Positions 8,285-16,636 of a DNA stretch of 36,147 bases are shown one piece after another; the first letter of the stretch is position 1, and each line of letters begins with the position of its first letter. Both the position numbers and the translations under genes were made by a program. The notes beneath the pieces are model-generated. The model did no database searches and was not told the origin of the DNA. It saw only the letters and a list, made by a program, of their open reading frames with translations. Source of the DNA: Bacteroidales bacterium (GTDB lineage: Bacteria > Bacteroidota > Bacteroidia > Bacteroidales > ML635J-15); NCBI GenBank assembly GCA_031275085.1, contig JAISPG010000014.1:1-36147 (forward strand). The letters are read 5' to 3'.

Positions 8285-9280
8285 TCATAATTCATCCAAG
8301 TCAATGTCAATATCATCATCGAATCCGGGGTTTATGTCGATACTGCCCGAACCGAATATAGCTGTCAGGAAGCTCCCGCGAATGGTAGTGATGTATCCTC
8401 TTTGGTAGGGCACATCAAGGTCAGTAAATCTGCCGACAAGTTCGCCGCTACTGGTTCTAATCTCAATCGAAAGAGGAACGTACGACCCTGTTCCGTTCAC
8501 AAAGATATAGTCCGAGCCCAGCAATAACTCTTCCGTACCATCGGCAGGCAGGGTTAAGACATCCGTAAAAACCACATCAAGTTGTGAATTCACCGGCTTA
8601 CCTTCCTTCACGTTAAAAGCAAGGGGAAAATAAAAGTCATAGGAAAATCGGATATCAAACTCTGTATGTCCGGGAAATTTATTCCGGACCATTTCCAGAA
8701 AATCCGCTACGTTTGTGTCAATGATTTGATATTTGGCCAGTGGACGCTCCATATCCACATCCAGTTGTACACAAGTATTCCATTGGTCGCGGTAATGACG
8801 CAAATCGAGCGATACAGTGCCGTAATAGCAGTCGCGGTAGTTCGTATTTCCAGTATAGGGTTCACGTATAACCACATTATCAAGACTTGTAGCATCGTAG
8901 AACAAACCGTCTTCTGAATTTACTTCAGTATAATCCGCCCACACAGCGACAGTGTATTCCAGTGCATGCAAAGTGAGGGACTCGGGTAACAGAAATTCAG
9001 TTTGCTCTTCGGCAAAATCCTCCAAAACAACCGTCTGCCAATGGACAATTTGCCCTTCGCGTTGTACTTCCACAATAAATCGGCGACAATAGTTACCTAC
9101 CGAATGGACAGTAGCCTTCGTCCTGTTCTGATAATCTTCCCATTCCAAATTGAGTATTAGATCGACTTCCACAGTCAGCAATGTAGGATCTATTCCTTCG
9201 CCGTCAGGATATTCGTGAATACAGCCTGAAAACAGGGAAAGAAATACAACAGGCAACAACAAGTATAGTATCTTCTTCAT
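8285..9280 (-). CDS. DUF6562-type fimbria-like lipoprotein
   Basis: A 331-residue predicted lipoprotein. MKKILYLLLPVVFLSLFSGC gives a lipobox with acylated C20. The body has the features of Bacteroidota DUF6562/Mfa-like surface proteins: a motif of the type RFIVEVQREGQIVHWQTVVL, then YTVAVWADYTE, a DCYYGTVSLDL stretch, DMERPLAKYQII, and the acidic ending SIDINPGFDDDIDIDLDEL. The N-terminal half shares this motif order with the next gene downstream (VEVW/VWADY, then PLAKYQI or PFGRINI), so the two look like distant paralogues. Such proteins form or anchor fimbria-like surface structures; the specific role here is inferred. The gene starts 6 bp after the DUF3575 gene ends, a tight operon link. 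Confidence 0.8.
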   Translation of the reverse strand: MKKILYLLLPVVFLSLFSGCIHEYPDGEGIDPTLLTVEVDLILNLEWEDYQNRTKATVHSVGNYCRRFIVEVQREGQIVHWQTVVLEDFAEEQTEFLLPESLTLHALEYTVAVWADYTEVNSEDGLFYDATSLDNVVIREPYTGNTNYRDCYYGTVSLDLRHYRDQWNTCVQLDVDMERPLAKYQIIDTNVADFLEMVRNKFPGHTEFDIRFSYDFYFPLAFNVKEGKPVNSQLDVVFTDVLTLPADGTEELLLGSDYIFVNGTGSYVPLSIEIRTSSGELVGRFTDLDVPYQRGYITTIRGSFLTAIFGSGSIDINPGFDDDIDIDLDEL

Positions 9281-9286
9281 TCTCGA

Positions 9287-10222
9287 TTATTTATCAGTGT
9301 TAAAACGGTAAACAACAGCAATACCTACACGGGTAATGCCCCAATAATTACGGGTGCTGGTATCAATACGTGCTCCGTTGTCCATATTATAAAATGTATC
9401 ATAACGCATATTTGCATAGCCTGCACCCAGAGTAAACTCTCCAGCCCACCGGTCACTAAAAGACAGCATATAACCATAACTAACTCCTGCTCCCAGCAAA
9501 GGTTGTCCAGCATCCTGATAGCGGTCGTCTTTCCACCGCACATTGAACCACGCAAGGGAGGCATGAGCACCGAAAAAATGTCCCTTACCAGGTTGCGAAA
9601 GCCACCAACGTGCCTCGGGCTGAATGGCGAACGCTCTTACCGAACTTCGGTCACTAATATGCCACGGACACCACATTAAGGGGAGTTCTACAGATATATA
9701 CCGCCCCACCTGTACATCTGCGGCTACATTCAATATCGTGCCCGCCCACGCTACAAGGTTGGTTTTTACAGCAATATACCGGGGAGAGTTTATTTCAGGA
9801 GTAATTATTTCCTGCCGGCTATCTGAAATCTGAGACGTATTTGTTATGGATGTGCCAGCCCGTAGTCCTTCTTTGACTGGCTCCAACTGTGGCTGTGTAT
9901 ATAATTTATCTTTCAGGGCAGAAATATGGATAGTAATGACTTCCACATCTTTACGGCTGTTATAATCCAAAATATAATCTTTCGTAGCGAAATTTTCTTC
10001 ACGTACTCCTTGTTCTGGCTTTATGCAGCTGGCTTTGATAAAAACCATGTGGGTATCCTCACTGAAACTGATAAAAGAGTTACAATAACCGTCCAGCATG
10101 TGCCCGAAATCAATAACAGTATCCGATGATTCCATTATCTCAGACCGGGCAAAAGAATTGTTGATAAATAAGCTCAAAAATATTGAGTACAATAACATTT
10201 TAATTATTCGCATAGAGTTCAT
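9287..10222 (-). CDS. DUF3575 outer-membrane-type protein of a fimbria operon
   Basis: A 311-residue exported protein. The N-terminus (hydrophobic MLLYSIFLSLFINNSFA) is a signal peptide. Residues about 150-308 match DUF3575: YIAVKTNLVAWAGTILNVAA, VGRYISVELPLMWCPW, PEARWW, GHFFGAHASLAWFNVRW and the terminal GITRVGIAVVYRFN. DUF3575 proteins look like small outer-membrane beta-barrels and commonly precede fimbrillin-like lipoproteins in Bacteroidales, as here. The N-terminal third (about 25-145) may be a separate periplasmic domain. ATG 10222 and ATG 10213 are both possible starts; the signal peptide works with either. A TAATTTTG -7 element lies upstream. Confidence 0.8.
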   Translation of the reverse strand: MNSMRIIKMLLYSIFLSLFINNSFARSEIMESSDTVIDFGHMLDGYCNSFISFSEDTHMVFIKASCIKPEQGVREENFATKDYILDYNSRKDVEVITIHISALKDKLYTQPQLEPVKEGLRAGTSITNTSQISDSRQEIITPEINSPRYIAVKTNLVAWAGTILNVAADVQVGRYISVELPLMWCPWHISDRSSVRAFAIQPEARWWLSQPGKGHFFGAHASLAWFNVRWKDDRYQDAGQPLLGAGVSYGYMLSFSDRWAGEFTLGAGYANMRYDTFYNMDNGARIDTSTRNYWGITRVGIAVVYRFNTDK

Positions 10223-10296
10223 GTTTTTTAACTTACGCTGATATCTTTTGCGTACAGTTTTCTTTTCTATTTTTGATTAAATAAATTCAATCGGAG

Positions 10297-10304
10297 CAAA
10301 ATTA
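10297..10304 (-). promoter_or_regulatory. Candidate -7 promoter element of the fimbria-like operon
   Basis: Reads TAATTTTG on the minus strand, an exact fit to TAnnTTTG, about 75 bp before ATG 10222. No good -33 TTTG was found at the right distance, so the promoter may depend on an activator such as the adjacent AraC-type regulator. Confidence 0.4.
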
Positions 10305-10384
10305 TTTCATTAGTCTCGAAAGAATCTCCCAATCCTGAAAATAGTACTCTCATATCTGAAAAACGTGAAGTTTTAAAGCTGAAA

Positions 10385-10427
10385 AAGAGAAAAAACCGAA
10401 AAAAACCGATATCCGTTCCATAACGGA
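10385..10427 (-). terminator. Probable terminator after the AraC-type regulator gene
   Basis: On the minus strand a 6-bp stem (TCCGTT / AACGGA, loop ATGG, 10412-10427) is followed by a T-rich run with GGTTTTTTT and CGGTTTTTT. It lies 40 bp past the regulator stop and separates the regulator from the fimbria-like genes. Confidence 0.5.
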
Positions 10428-10466
10428 ATTTGATTTTTATCATGGTTTGGTAATATGGTATGTGTC

Positions 10467-12386
10467 TTATTTTTTGTCCGCCGAATTGCGGAATTGCTCG
10501 GGTGTCATGCAGTAATAATTTTTAAAAAGGCGGTAAAATGTGCTAACCCCGCCGAAGCCACATTCGTTGACGATCTCCTGTGCCGTATATTTTCGGTCGG
10601 TGCAGAGAAGCAACTGGCGGGCGCGGGTCAACCGGATGCTGGTTATGTATTCGGTAACGGTAAGTCCCGTTCGTTGCATTATCGTCTCGCGCAGGTATGA
10701 TTCATTGGTATATAACTTGTCAGCCAGGGATTTTCTCGTAAGTTTCGTATCTGAATAGACCTCCGGAGTTTCCATTAATTCCGAAAGGCGGGTATAAAGG
10801 TCATCGCCGTTCTTTTTCTTTCCATTACTGTTTTCCACAACCGGTGGTCGCTCATGCAGAAGCGTCCGCAGACGATTTATCTCTTTTGCCTGCATATCCT
10901 GCTCTTTTAGCCGTTCGAAAAGAGAATAATTCTTTCTGCGCAAGCGGCGCGAATTGAGTATCATTATCACGGCAATTGTAACAACCAATATAAGTATTAC
11001 TACAAGACCAACCAGATAGTTACGAGACACACGTATTTTTTCGTCACGTGCTTTTTTTTCTGCTTCGAAAATTTCTTGTTGAGCTTTGAGTATGACACGG
11101 GCATTAAAAACATTTTCGTAATTCTTTTCTGCAATAGCAGTCGAATCGGTATAACGCTTGAAAGCATCTATGTTCCCCTGGCAAAGATGATATCTACCTA
11201 TCAACGGATAAAGTATACGGTATTTATGTTGGTTTACATACACTTTACTGTGGTCATCCGAGTGCAGCCACACCAGCACAGTATCAATTATCTGCCTGGT
11301 CTTTTCCATTTCTCCCAGCGAGAGGTAACAATTTCCCATACCGATAAGTATACCCGCTGCAAAGTTATGATCGTGTACTTCGATAGAAACAGGTAGTGCG
11401 TCCTCGTACATTTTCATTGCATCAAGACAGTTTCCGGCTTCAGCAACGACATGTCCAAGATTTGCCAACGCAATAGCATCAAACATGGCTCGTAAATTAA
11501 CCGTATCTGGGCTCTCCAGCATAGAACGATAATAATATTCAGACATCTCCAGGCTATCTATGGAATTATAATACAAAGCCAACGTATTCCGTGCACGCAG
11601 ATTTGATTTGTCAAAAAAATACAGACTTTTATCCGTGAGTGTCTTTTCAAGCAGTGGAACAGCCGTCTCATAATCGCGGAAACTGTAGTACAAATGACCT
11701 ATTTCGCCATAAACAGACCTTTTTTGTGGAAACTCTTCTTCGGTTACTTTTTCGAGATCGCCGAGCAGTTCGCCGGCCAAAAGAAATCCCTGATAATAAT
11801 GGTCGTCGAATCCGGCATTTGCTTTCCTTAAAAGATCGAATTTAAGCCGTATGGCCAATATTCGTTCCCCTTCCTTTTCGAACTGCCGTACCACCTCCCA
11901 TCCGCGTTCTATTTCCTTAGTCCAGTCGCTGCGATATATCATAAAAGCATCTAAATAACGGGCTTCCTTCTCCAACCTGCGGCTTTTGTATTGTTTGGCG
12001 GCTCTTTTCATACGTTCAAGTTCGCGCTGTTTGCCCTCTTTGTCAAGATGTATCACATAGTCGTCGTAATAATAGGTTATGTCCTGATGAGTTTCCGACA
12101 ACGGCAAGGTTGCATAACGATAGAGGAACGCGTCCACGTCAAATTCCCAGCCTTCTGGGAGTTCGGCTCTGGGAATAGCTCCCAATCCTGGATAATAATA
12201 ATAATTATGCAAAGAATAATGTATTCGCAGCAAGCTGTCGGGCACCTGAATGTTATAGTTCAGCTTTTCTTTTTCCGCTTTACAGAACTGCTCATCCGCA
12301 AGATTTCTCTGCTGTGCAAAAAGAGTGACAGGGAAAACAGATAACCATAATATTATAGAAAACTTTGTAAACTGAAATAAAAGCAT
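10467..12386 (-). CDS. Membrane-anchored TPR / AraC-type transcriptional regulator
   Basis: A 639-residue one-component regulator. It starts with a signal peptide or anchor (ILWLSVFPVTLFAQQ), continues with a periplasmic segment of TPR-like helical repeats (about 100-430; AIALANLGHVVAEAGN and AAGILIGMGNCYLSLGEM are clear units), then a membrane helix at about 457-478, a coiled-coil linker, and a C-terminal AraC/XylS HTH domain (540-635: SLADKLYTNESYLRETIM, EYITSIRLTRARQLL, CGFGGVSTFYRLFKN, MTPEQFRN). This layout senses something in the periplasm and acts on DNA at the membrane. Its position ahead of the DUF3575/DUF6562 genes suggests it controls them. It is probably transcribed from the strong promoter at 12682-12713, after a small ORF. 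Confidence 0.88.
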   Translation of the reverse strand: MLLFQFTKFSIILWLSVFPVTLFAQQRNLADEQFCKAEKEKLNYNIQVPDSLLRIHYSLHNYYYYPGLGAIPRAELPEGWEFDVDAFLYRYATLPLSETHQDITYYYDDYVIHLDKEGKQRELERMKRAAKQYKSRRLEKEARYLDAFMIYRSDWTKEIERGWEVVRQFEKEGERILAIRLKFDLLRKANAGFDDHYYQGFLLAGELLGDLEKVTEEEFPQKRSVYGEIGHLYYSFRDYETAVPLLEKTLTDKSLYFFDKSNLRARNTLALYYNSIDSLEMSEYYYRSMLESPDTVNLRAMFDAIALANLGHVVAEAGNCLDAMKMYEDALPVSIEVHDHNFAAGILIGMGNCYLSLGEMEKTRQIIDTVLVWLHSDDHSKVYVNQHKYRILYPLIGRYHLCQGNIDAFKRYTDSTAIAEKNYENVFNARVILKAQQEIFEAEKKARDEKIRVSRNYLVGLVVILILVVTIAVIMILNSRRLRRKNYSLFERLKEQDMQAKEINRLRTLLHERPPVVENSNGKKKNGDDLYTRLSELMETPEVYSDTKLTRKSLADKLYTNESYLRETIMQRTGLTVTEYITSIRLTRARQLLLCTDRKYTAQEIVNECGFGGVSTFYRLFKNYYCMTPEQFRNSADKK

Positions 12387-12404
12387 TTAAGCATTGTTTT
12401 TAAA

Positions 12405-12662
12405 TTATTTTTTTATGTTATTCTCAAGTGACAGACGGGCTATAATCTCATTGCACCCTATTACCAATAATAATTTTATATAAACAGTCACTATAAACCC
12501 TGTTAAATTCCAGTTCTCAACCATGCTAACCGTAAAAATACTCATATCCGATTTTTCGAACACCTTCTTTTGTGTTATTCCTTTGTACCTGCACAGACCC
12601 GGATAATCCGGATCTATACGGATAATACCGCTAATTAAATCTTCGGACATAACAAGTTTCAT
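12405..12662 (-). CDS. Small unknown protein ahead of the AraC-type regulator
   Basis: An 85-residue ORF that I do not recognise. The first part is hydrophilic (MKLVMSEDLISGIIRIDPDY), the second has a hydrophobic stretch (FIVTVYIKLLLVIGCNEII, about 56-74) that could be a single membrane helix. Two things favour a real gene: an exact Bacteroidota promoter starts transcription about 12 bp before its ATG, and its stop lies only 18 bp before the regulator start. It could instead be a leftover frame carried in the regulator's leader, since decayed ATPase sequence lies just upstream. Confidence 0.45.
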   Translation of the reverse strand: MKLVMSEDLISGIIRIDPDYPGLCRYKGITQKKVFEKSDMSIFTVSMVENWNLTGFIVTVYIKLLLVIGCNEIIARLSLENNIKK

Positions 12663-12681
12663 ATCATGATCAACTAGGTTG

Positions 12682-12713
12682 CAAATATAGGTATATCTAA
12701 ACTCAGATACAAA
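12682..12713 (-). promoter_or_regulatory. Canonical Bacteroidota sigma-ABfr-type promoter
   Basis: On the minus strand: TTTG (12710-12713), a 20-bp spacer, then TATATTTG (12682-12689), an exact match to TTTG-N(19-21)-TAnnTTTG. It points at the 85-residue ORF and the TPR/AraC regulator. It lies inside the end of the decayed ATPase fragment, which is further evidence that the fragment is no longer coding. Confidence 0.7.
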
Positions 12714-12716
12714 TGT

Positions 12717-12838
12717 TCAGTAGTATGCCAGAAGTATAATGCAACTTTTTCCAACCTTCCGTTATCCACAGTCAACACTTTGATGATAGTCTTTCCTATA
12801 TACGGTTTTATGCGTTTTATATAATTATCCCTCTCCAT
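12717..12838 (-). pseudogene. Decayed N-terminal fragment of an AAA/DUF4143-type ATPase
   Basis: One frame from ATG 12838 reads MERDNYIKRIKPYIGKTIIK then VLT, which looks like the start of Bacteroidota ATPases of the form YI.RIKP.IGK.IIKVLTGQRRVGKSY. After VLT that frame turns into nonsense, but the next frame (12741-12770) reads CG, stop, RKVGKSC, preserving the expected Walker A (GQRRVGKSY) with CAA changed to TAA. It then reads IILLAYY and stops at 12717. A frameshift plus a nonsense change, with the remaining roughly 300 residues missing, make this a relic. The 70-residue ORF at 12674-12886 is therefore not a gene. Confidence 0.65.
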
Positions 12839-13047
12839 ATATTGATGATGAAAAGATGTTGAAGTTTCATTTATATAATCATACATAATTATTTATTTGG
12901 TTGTATTTTTCAAAATATGTTTTTTACAATACCTCCAAATAACAATTTTCAAGAAATTTCTTTATTAAGCGAATATTCAACAATATGAAATTAGGTTAGT
13001 GGTTATTATATGCTTATCTAATATTTACTTATTTATAAAAAAATAAT

Positions 13048-13055
13048 TACATTTG
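13048..13055 (+). promoter_or_regulatory. -7 promoter element of the endopeptidase gene
   Basis: TACATTTG, an exact match to TAnnTTTG, lies 17 bp before ATG 13073. The upstream in-frame GTG codon (13055-13057) overlaps this element, so it cannot be the start. No clear -33 TTTG is seen. Confidence 0.5.
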
Positions 13056-13072
13056 TGCCAAAATTCTTAAAA

Positions 13073-13858
13073 ATGGATCTTGGTATTTGTGAACAAAGTT
13101 ATATACCTCTTAGAGCCGGCATTTCTCACAGAGCAGAAATGATAAGTCAGGTATTGTTCGGTGAAATTTTTGAAATAATATCTCACAGAGGTGAGTGGTT
13201 AAAAATAAAACTTCTGCACGATGGTTATGAAGGTTATGTCGAAGCCTCTTCAACTACCCATCTCCTAATAAATACCGACAACCTGTATAACGATTATAAT
13301 AATTCAATTATATGTTCGGAAATAAATAACTGGTTTATCAAAAATAATAAAGAATCCATATTATTGCCAATTGGTGCAAAGATTCCAAGATCGATAAATT
13401 CCGAAAATAAATTTTACATTAACGAAAATTCCTACAGTTCACAATCCCAATTAATCCAGTCTGAAGTTATTGATAAAAGAATATCTATAGTTGAAATATC
13501 CAAAAAATTAATAAATACACCATATTTGTGGGGAGGACGCACAGGCTGGGGAATCGACTGTTCTGGATTCTCGCAATTGGTATATAAACTTATTGGCATA
13601 GATATTCCAAGAGATGCAAACCAGCAGATAACGATCGGAACAACCCTTAATTTTATTTCGGAGGCTAAAGCAGGAGATCTTGCATTTTTTGACAACGAAG
13701 AAGGAGAAATAATACATGTCGGTATGATCTTGGACAATAACAACATAATTCATTCCTCCAGGTATGTAAAGATCGACACTATAGACCATCAGGGAATTTA
13801 CAACAAAACAATTAAAAAATATACTCACAATTTAAGAGTAATTAAATCAATTATTTAA
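13073..13858 (+). CDS. SH3-domain NlpC/P60 (C40) cell-wall endopeptidase
   Basis: A 261-residue peptidase predicted to cut murein peptides, most likely gamma-D-glutamyl-diaminopimelate bonds as in YkfC/dipeptidyl-peptidase VI. Residues about 5-65 form a bacterial SH3 domain (IPLRAGISHRAEMISQVLFG, GEWLKIKLL, GYEGYV), and a less clear SH3-like stretch spans 75-125. The catalytic domain (140-261) has C163 in WGIDCSGFSQLVYK, H215 in IIHVGMIL and H227 in IIHSSR, the C40 triad. There is no signal peptide, so it probably works in the cytoplasm on recycled wall peptides. The start is the ATG at 13073, not the upstream GTG, which lies in the promoter. The YbjQ-type gene begins one base after its stop, so the two are co-translated. 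Confidence 0.85.
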   Translation: MDLGICEQSYIPLRAGISHRAEMISQVLFGEIFEIISHRGEWLKIKLLHDGYEGYVEASSTTHLLINTDNLYNDYNNSIICSEINNWFIKNNKESILLPIGAKIPRSINSENKFYINENSYSSQSQLIQSEVIDKRISIVEISKKLINTPYLWGGRTGWGIDCSGFSQLVYKLIGIDIPRDANQQITIGTTLNFISEAKAGDLAFFDNEEGEIIHVGMILDNNNIIHSSRYVKIDTIDHQGIYNKTIKKYTHNLRVIKSII

Positions 13859-13859
13859 T

Positions 13860-14177
13860 ATGGTGATTATTGTAAATACTGAAACTATTGAAGGAAAAGA
13901 AATAATTGAAGTACTTGGGATATGTAAGGGAAATACCGTAAGAACACGAAATTTCGGAAGTGATATTATTGCCGGATTAAAAAATTTAGCAGGCGGAGAA
14001 GTATCGCAATATACCAGTTTACTTACTAAAGCCCGCGAACAGGCGACTGAAAGGATGGTTGCAATGGCAAAGGAAATGGGTGCAAATGCTATAGTAAATG
14101 TAAGATATACAACTTCAAATGTCATGCAGGGATGTTCCGAAATTCTTGCATATGGTACTGCAGTAAAAATCAAATAA
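13860..14177 (+). CDS. YbjQ/UPF0145 family protein
   Basis: A 105-residue protein of the YbjQ (DUF74, putative heavy-metal-binding) family, length normal for the family. Typical sequence is IEVLGICKGNTVRTRNFGSD, then ARE.A.ERM..MAKEMGANAIVNVRYTTS and a terminal AYGTAVKI. These proteins form pentameric rings; function is not settled. The ATG starts one base after the stop of the endopeptidase gene, so translation is probably coupled and any ribosome binding site lies inside that gene. Confidence 0.88.
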   Translation: MVIIVNTETIEGKEIIEVLGICKGNTVRTRNFGSDIIAGLKNLAGGEVSQYTSLLTKAREQATERMVAMAKEMGANAIVNVRYTTSNVMQGCSEILAYGTAVKIK

Positions 14178-14312
14178 TTCAGCTCAATTTGTATATTGTA
14201 AAAAAATAATTTTATTTTTTACAAATAAAAAATACTAATTTTAATGAACATTTATGTATCTTGTGGGTTATACTTATCTAATGAAAATATTGTATAACTA
14301 AAATTGTTAACT

Positions 14313-14891
14313 ATGTTCACTTTACCAAAATTACCTTATGAATTTGATGCACTTGAGCCTAATATCAGCAAAAAAACTATAGAATTTCACTACGGCAAGC
14401 ATCATCAGGCTTATGTAAATAAACTAAATGAATTGATTAAAGGAACTGATTTTGAAAACAAAACTCTTGAAGAAATAATAAGAACTTCGGAAGGTGGGAT
14501 TTTCAACAATGCAGCTCAGGTATGGAACCATACATTCTACTGGGAAGGTTTTTCAAAAACTCCGGTACAAAAACCAGGTGGAAAATTAGCTGAAGCAATT
14601 GATAAAAAATGGGGTTCTTTCGACAAATTTAAAGAAGAATTCAATAACAAATCTATAGGAGTTTTCGGTTCAGGATGGACATGGCTGGTAAAAGACAATA
14701 AAGGAGAATTAGATATTGTCGGAACTTCAAATGCTCAAAACCCATTAACCACCGACAAAAAAGCTTTATTGACAAGTGACGTATGGGAACATGCATATTA
14801 TCTTGATTATCAGAATCTACGCGCAAAATATATGGAAAATTTCTGGAACATTGTTGACTGGAAAAAGATCGAAGAAAGATATAACTCATAA
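14313..14891 (+). CDS. sodB: Superoxide dismutase, iron or cambialistic type
   Basis: Converts superoxide to oxygen and hydrogen peroxide in the cytoplasm, which matters for air-exposed anaerobes. It is 192 residues, normal for the family. Metal ligands are H26 ([12 protein letters not shown]), H73 (NHTFYW), D156 and H160 ([11 protein letters not shown]). Q69 in [13 protein letters not shown] and the GSGWTWLV segment fit the iron-type pattern; enzymes of Bacteroidales relatives can accept iron or manganese, so metal use is not certain. The ATG at 14313 starts the family-conserved sequence [16 protein letters not shown]; the TTG nine bases earlier is not needed. The gene stands alone, 135 bp after the YbjQ gene, and ends in a strong hairpin. 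Confidence 0.93.
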   Translation: MFTLPKLPYEFDALEPNISKKTIEFHYGKHHQAYVNKLNELIKGTDFENKTLEEIIRTSEGGIFNNAAQVWNHTFYWEGFSKTPVQKPGGKLAEAIDKKWGSFDKFKEEFNNKSIGVFGSGWTWLVKDNKGELDIVGTSNAQNPLTTDKKALLTSDVWEHAYYLDYQNLRAKYMENFWNIVDWKKIEERYNS

Positions 14892-14925
14892 AAATTAAGG
14901 GAAACTCAAGTTTCCCTTAATTTTT
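14890..14925. terminator. Bidirectional rho-independent terminator
   Basis: A perfect 16-bp stem, AAAAATTAAGGGAAAC / GTTTCCCTTAATTTTT, with a TCAA loop. A run of T follows the GC-containing core on both strands, so it can end both the dismutase gene (plus) and the cassette arriving from 14969 (minus). It overlaps the last bases of the dismutase stop codon. Confidence 0.9.
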
Positions 14926-14968
14926 ATAATATTTACCGTTTATATATGAAAAACCTGAACTTTCTTTG

Positions 14969-16618
14969 TCAGAAAATTATTTCATATACAATTCCGTTTT
15001 CTTCAGTATAATTTAACCCTTCCAACATTTTAGGGATAAGGACATTCCCTATATCAAAAGCCGTGTAGATCGAATCATGTACTACCATGTTATTTTCAAT
15101 GATTGTCAATCGCGGATTTCGTAATCCGTTATATTTTGTAAGCCTTTTTATTATTCCGGTCGAATCCATTACAAGGTTCTCAAAATCCTGCAGATCATAT
15201 TTTTCAAGTTCATTATAAACCTCATCTTTACTGTTTCCTGTCACGATAAGATAGAAAGGATTCTTTTTCAGAGTTTCTTTATTGTTGGCAATTTCATTAT
15301 AAACAGTTTCATTACATCCCATACATCCTTCAAACGTATAAAGAGTTATAATCCTGTAATTCTCATCTGTTATATTCTTTTTCAATTTCAGGAACTTTAC
15401 AATATAATTCTCATCCGAATTAAAAGCTTTGTCAATATAAAGTTTTTTCTGTTTACGTATTTCAAGGTCATTCCTGCACGAATCAATGTATAAATTAAAA
15501 TCTCGTTTTGTTCTTACAAGTTTTAAATAATCTATTTGTATCACAGAATCGTTTTTAGGGTGCGCATAAATCATATCATCTTTTGTAAATAATGACGGCC
15601 AGCTTTTATTACAATAAAACTCACCCATATATTCAAAATCCTTATTTGCCAATATTAAATTCCATAAGCCGCCTGTGGCATCATAAAAATTATCATTATA
15701 ATACACAGACGAAAAATACAATTCCCTGTAAGGATCATAGTAAATTCCGCCATAGTAATATTTCAGATTATCAAAATGGTACCTTGATGGTTCCAGCATA
15801 GGCATTATTGTGTCGATTAATCTTGATTTTAATGGATGTGTTATTATTTTATCGTTTTTGTAATCCCATTCGAAAATGTCCGACGAATAATTATACCTGA
15901 CCAGTGGCAGATCATTACCTGAAATTGTGGGATATACTACCCTGTAGCTGGTAGGATAGTAAATACCTTCTTCAATATACGGGAAACTGTTATGTTCTGA
16001 TAAATAAAATTTCTGTTCAGGTATATTATATCGCATTAAAAACGGAAGACGGTGTTCCATAAATTCAGCTGTCCCTACTTCTCCTATTTGTTCATAAAAT
16101 GTAGAAAAAAACGCGTTATCGCCAATAACCGGAACATTATATGCATACTGCAAAGGCGGCAACAAATTTTCAACAGTTATATCCCTGTTTTCCAGCTCTA
16201 TAGTATCTATATCATACTTATAAATTTGTTTAACATTTCCGCCACTGTCGATCAATTGAAACTGCCCTGTTCTTTCCCATTCATATGCATGATAATATAC
16301 AAAAATACTATCTTTATTTATATAATTAAAACTTTCAAGTATTCTATTTCCGTCTGTTTGTATTTCCCTGATCTTTGTTCCATTATCTATATCATAAAAA
16401 ACCAATTTGTTATTATTAACAATAAATATAAGAACATCGGATGTTCCAATTTTGACCAGTTGTTCATTAGAAAAAATACAATTTCTGTCGGATTCATCCA
16501 ACAAAATATCTTTGGTTTTAATAATTTCTATATCGTAGACAGCAGGAGTTTCCTTTCCTTTTTTACACGAATACAAAAACAAACCAAGAATTATAAAAAT
16601 AAAAATAGTATTTTTCAT
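14969..16618 (-). CDS. DUF4221-like propeller lipoprotein with CxxC thioredoxin-like C-terminus (copy A)
   Basis: A 549-residue lipoprotein (lipobox LFLYSC, acylated C18). Residues about 30-400 consist of repeated beta-strand sequence like DUF4221/6-bladed propeller lipoproteins of Bacteroidota (IYYDPYRELYFSSVYYN is the best motif). Residues about 420-535 look thioredoxin-like: IITLYTFEGCMGCNETVYNE with C432 and C435, then PFYLIVTGNS, then the NPRLTIIENN segment where thioredoxins carry their cis-proline. A redox or protein-folding role outside the inner membrane is therefore possible but unproven. It follows the small Cys lipoprotein gene by 18 bp. The gene at 17596-19263 is a close paralogue, with the last 119 residues aligning without gaps. 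Confidence 0.65.
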   Translation of the reverse strand: MKNTIFIFIILGLFLYSCKKGKETPAVYDIEIIKTKDILLDESDRNCIFSNEQLVKIGTSDVLIFIVNNNKLVFYDIDNGTKIREIQTDGNRILESFNYINKDSIFVYYHAYEWERTGQFQLIDSGGNVKQIYKYDIDTIELENRDITVENLLPPLQYAYNVPVIGDNAFFSTFYEQIGEVGTAEFMEHRLPFLMRYNIPEQKFYLSEHNSFPYIEEGIYYPTSYRVVYPTISGNDLPLVRYNYSSDIFEWDYKNDKIITHPLKSRLIDTIMPMLEPSRYHFDNLKYYYGGIYYDPYRELYFSSVYYNDNFYDATGGLWNLILANKDFEYMGEFYCNKSWPSLFTKDDMIYAHPKNDSVIQIDYLKLVRTKRDFNLYIDSCRNDLEIRKQKKLYIDKAFNSDENYIVKFLKLKKNITDENYRIITLYTFEGCMGCNETVYNEIANNKETLKKNPFYLIVTGNSKDEVYNELEKYDLQDFENLVMDSTGIIKRLTKYNGLRNPRLTIIENNMVVHDSIYTAFDIGNVLIPKMLEGLNYTEENGIVYEIIF

Positions 16619-16636
16619 GTTCTTTATTTTATCAGG

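Noticed and set aside
8236..8319. N-terminal extension of the second fimbria-type lipoprotein
   Set aside because: The extension would bury the signal peptide and lipobox, and it overlaps the end of the upstream gene.
8707..8895. Short ORFs inside the DUF6562 lipoprotein gene, on both strands
   Set aside because: Shadows of the real gene in other frames; no start signals and no recognisable protein sequence.
12674..12886. A 70-residue ORF on the minus strand
   Set aside because: It begins like a DUF4143 ATPase but loses the frame before Walker A, and the regulator's promoter lies inside its 3' end. Treated as part of a relic, not a gene.
13055..13072. GTG as the endopeptidase start
   Set aside because: It overlaps the TACATTTG promoter element; ATG 13073 begins the natural protein.
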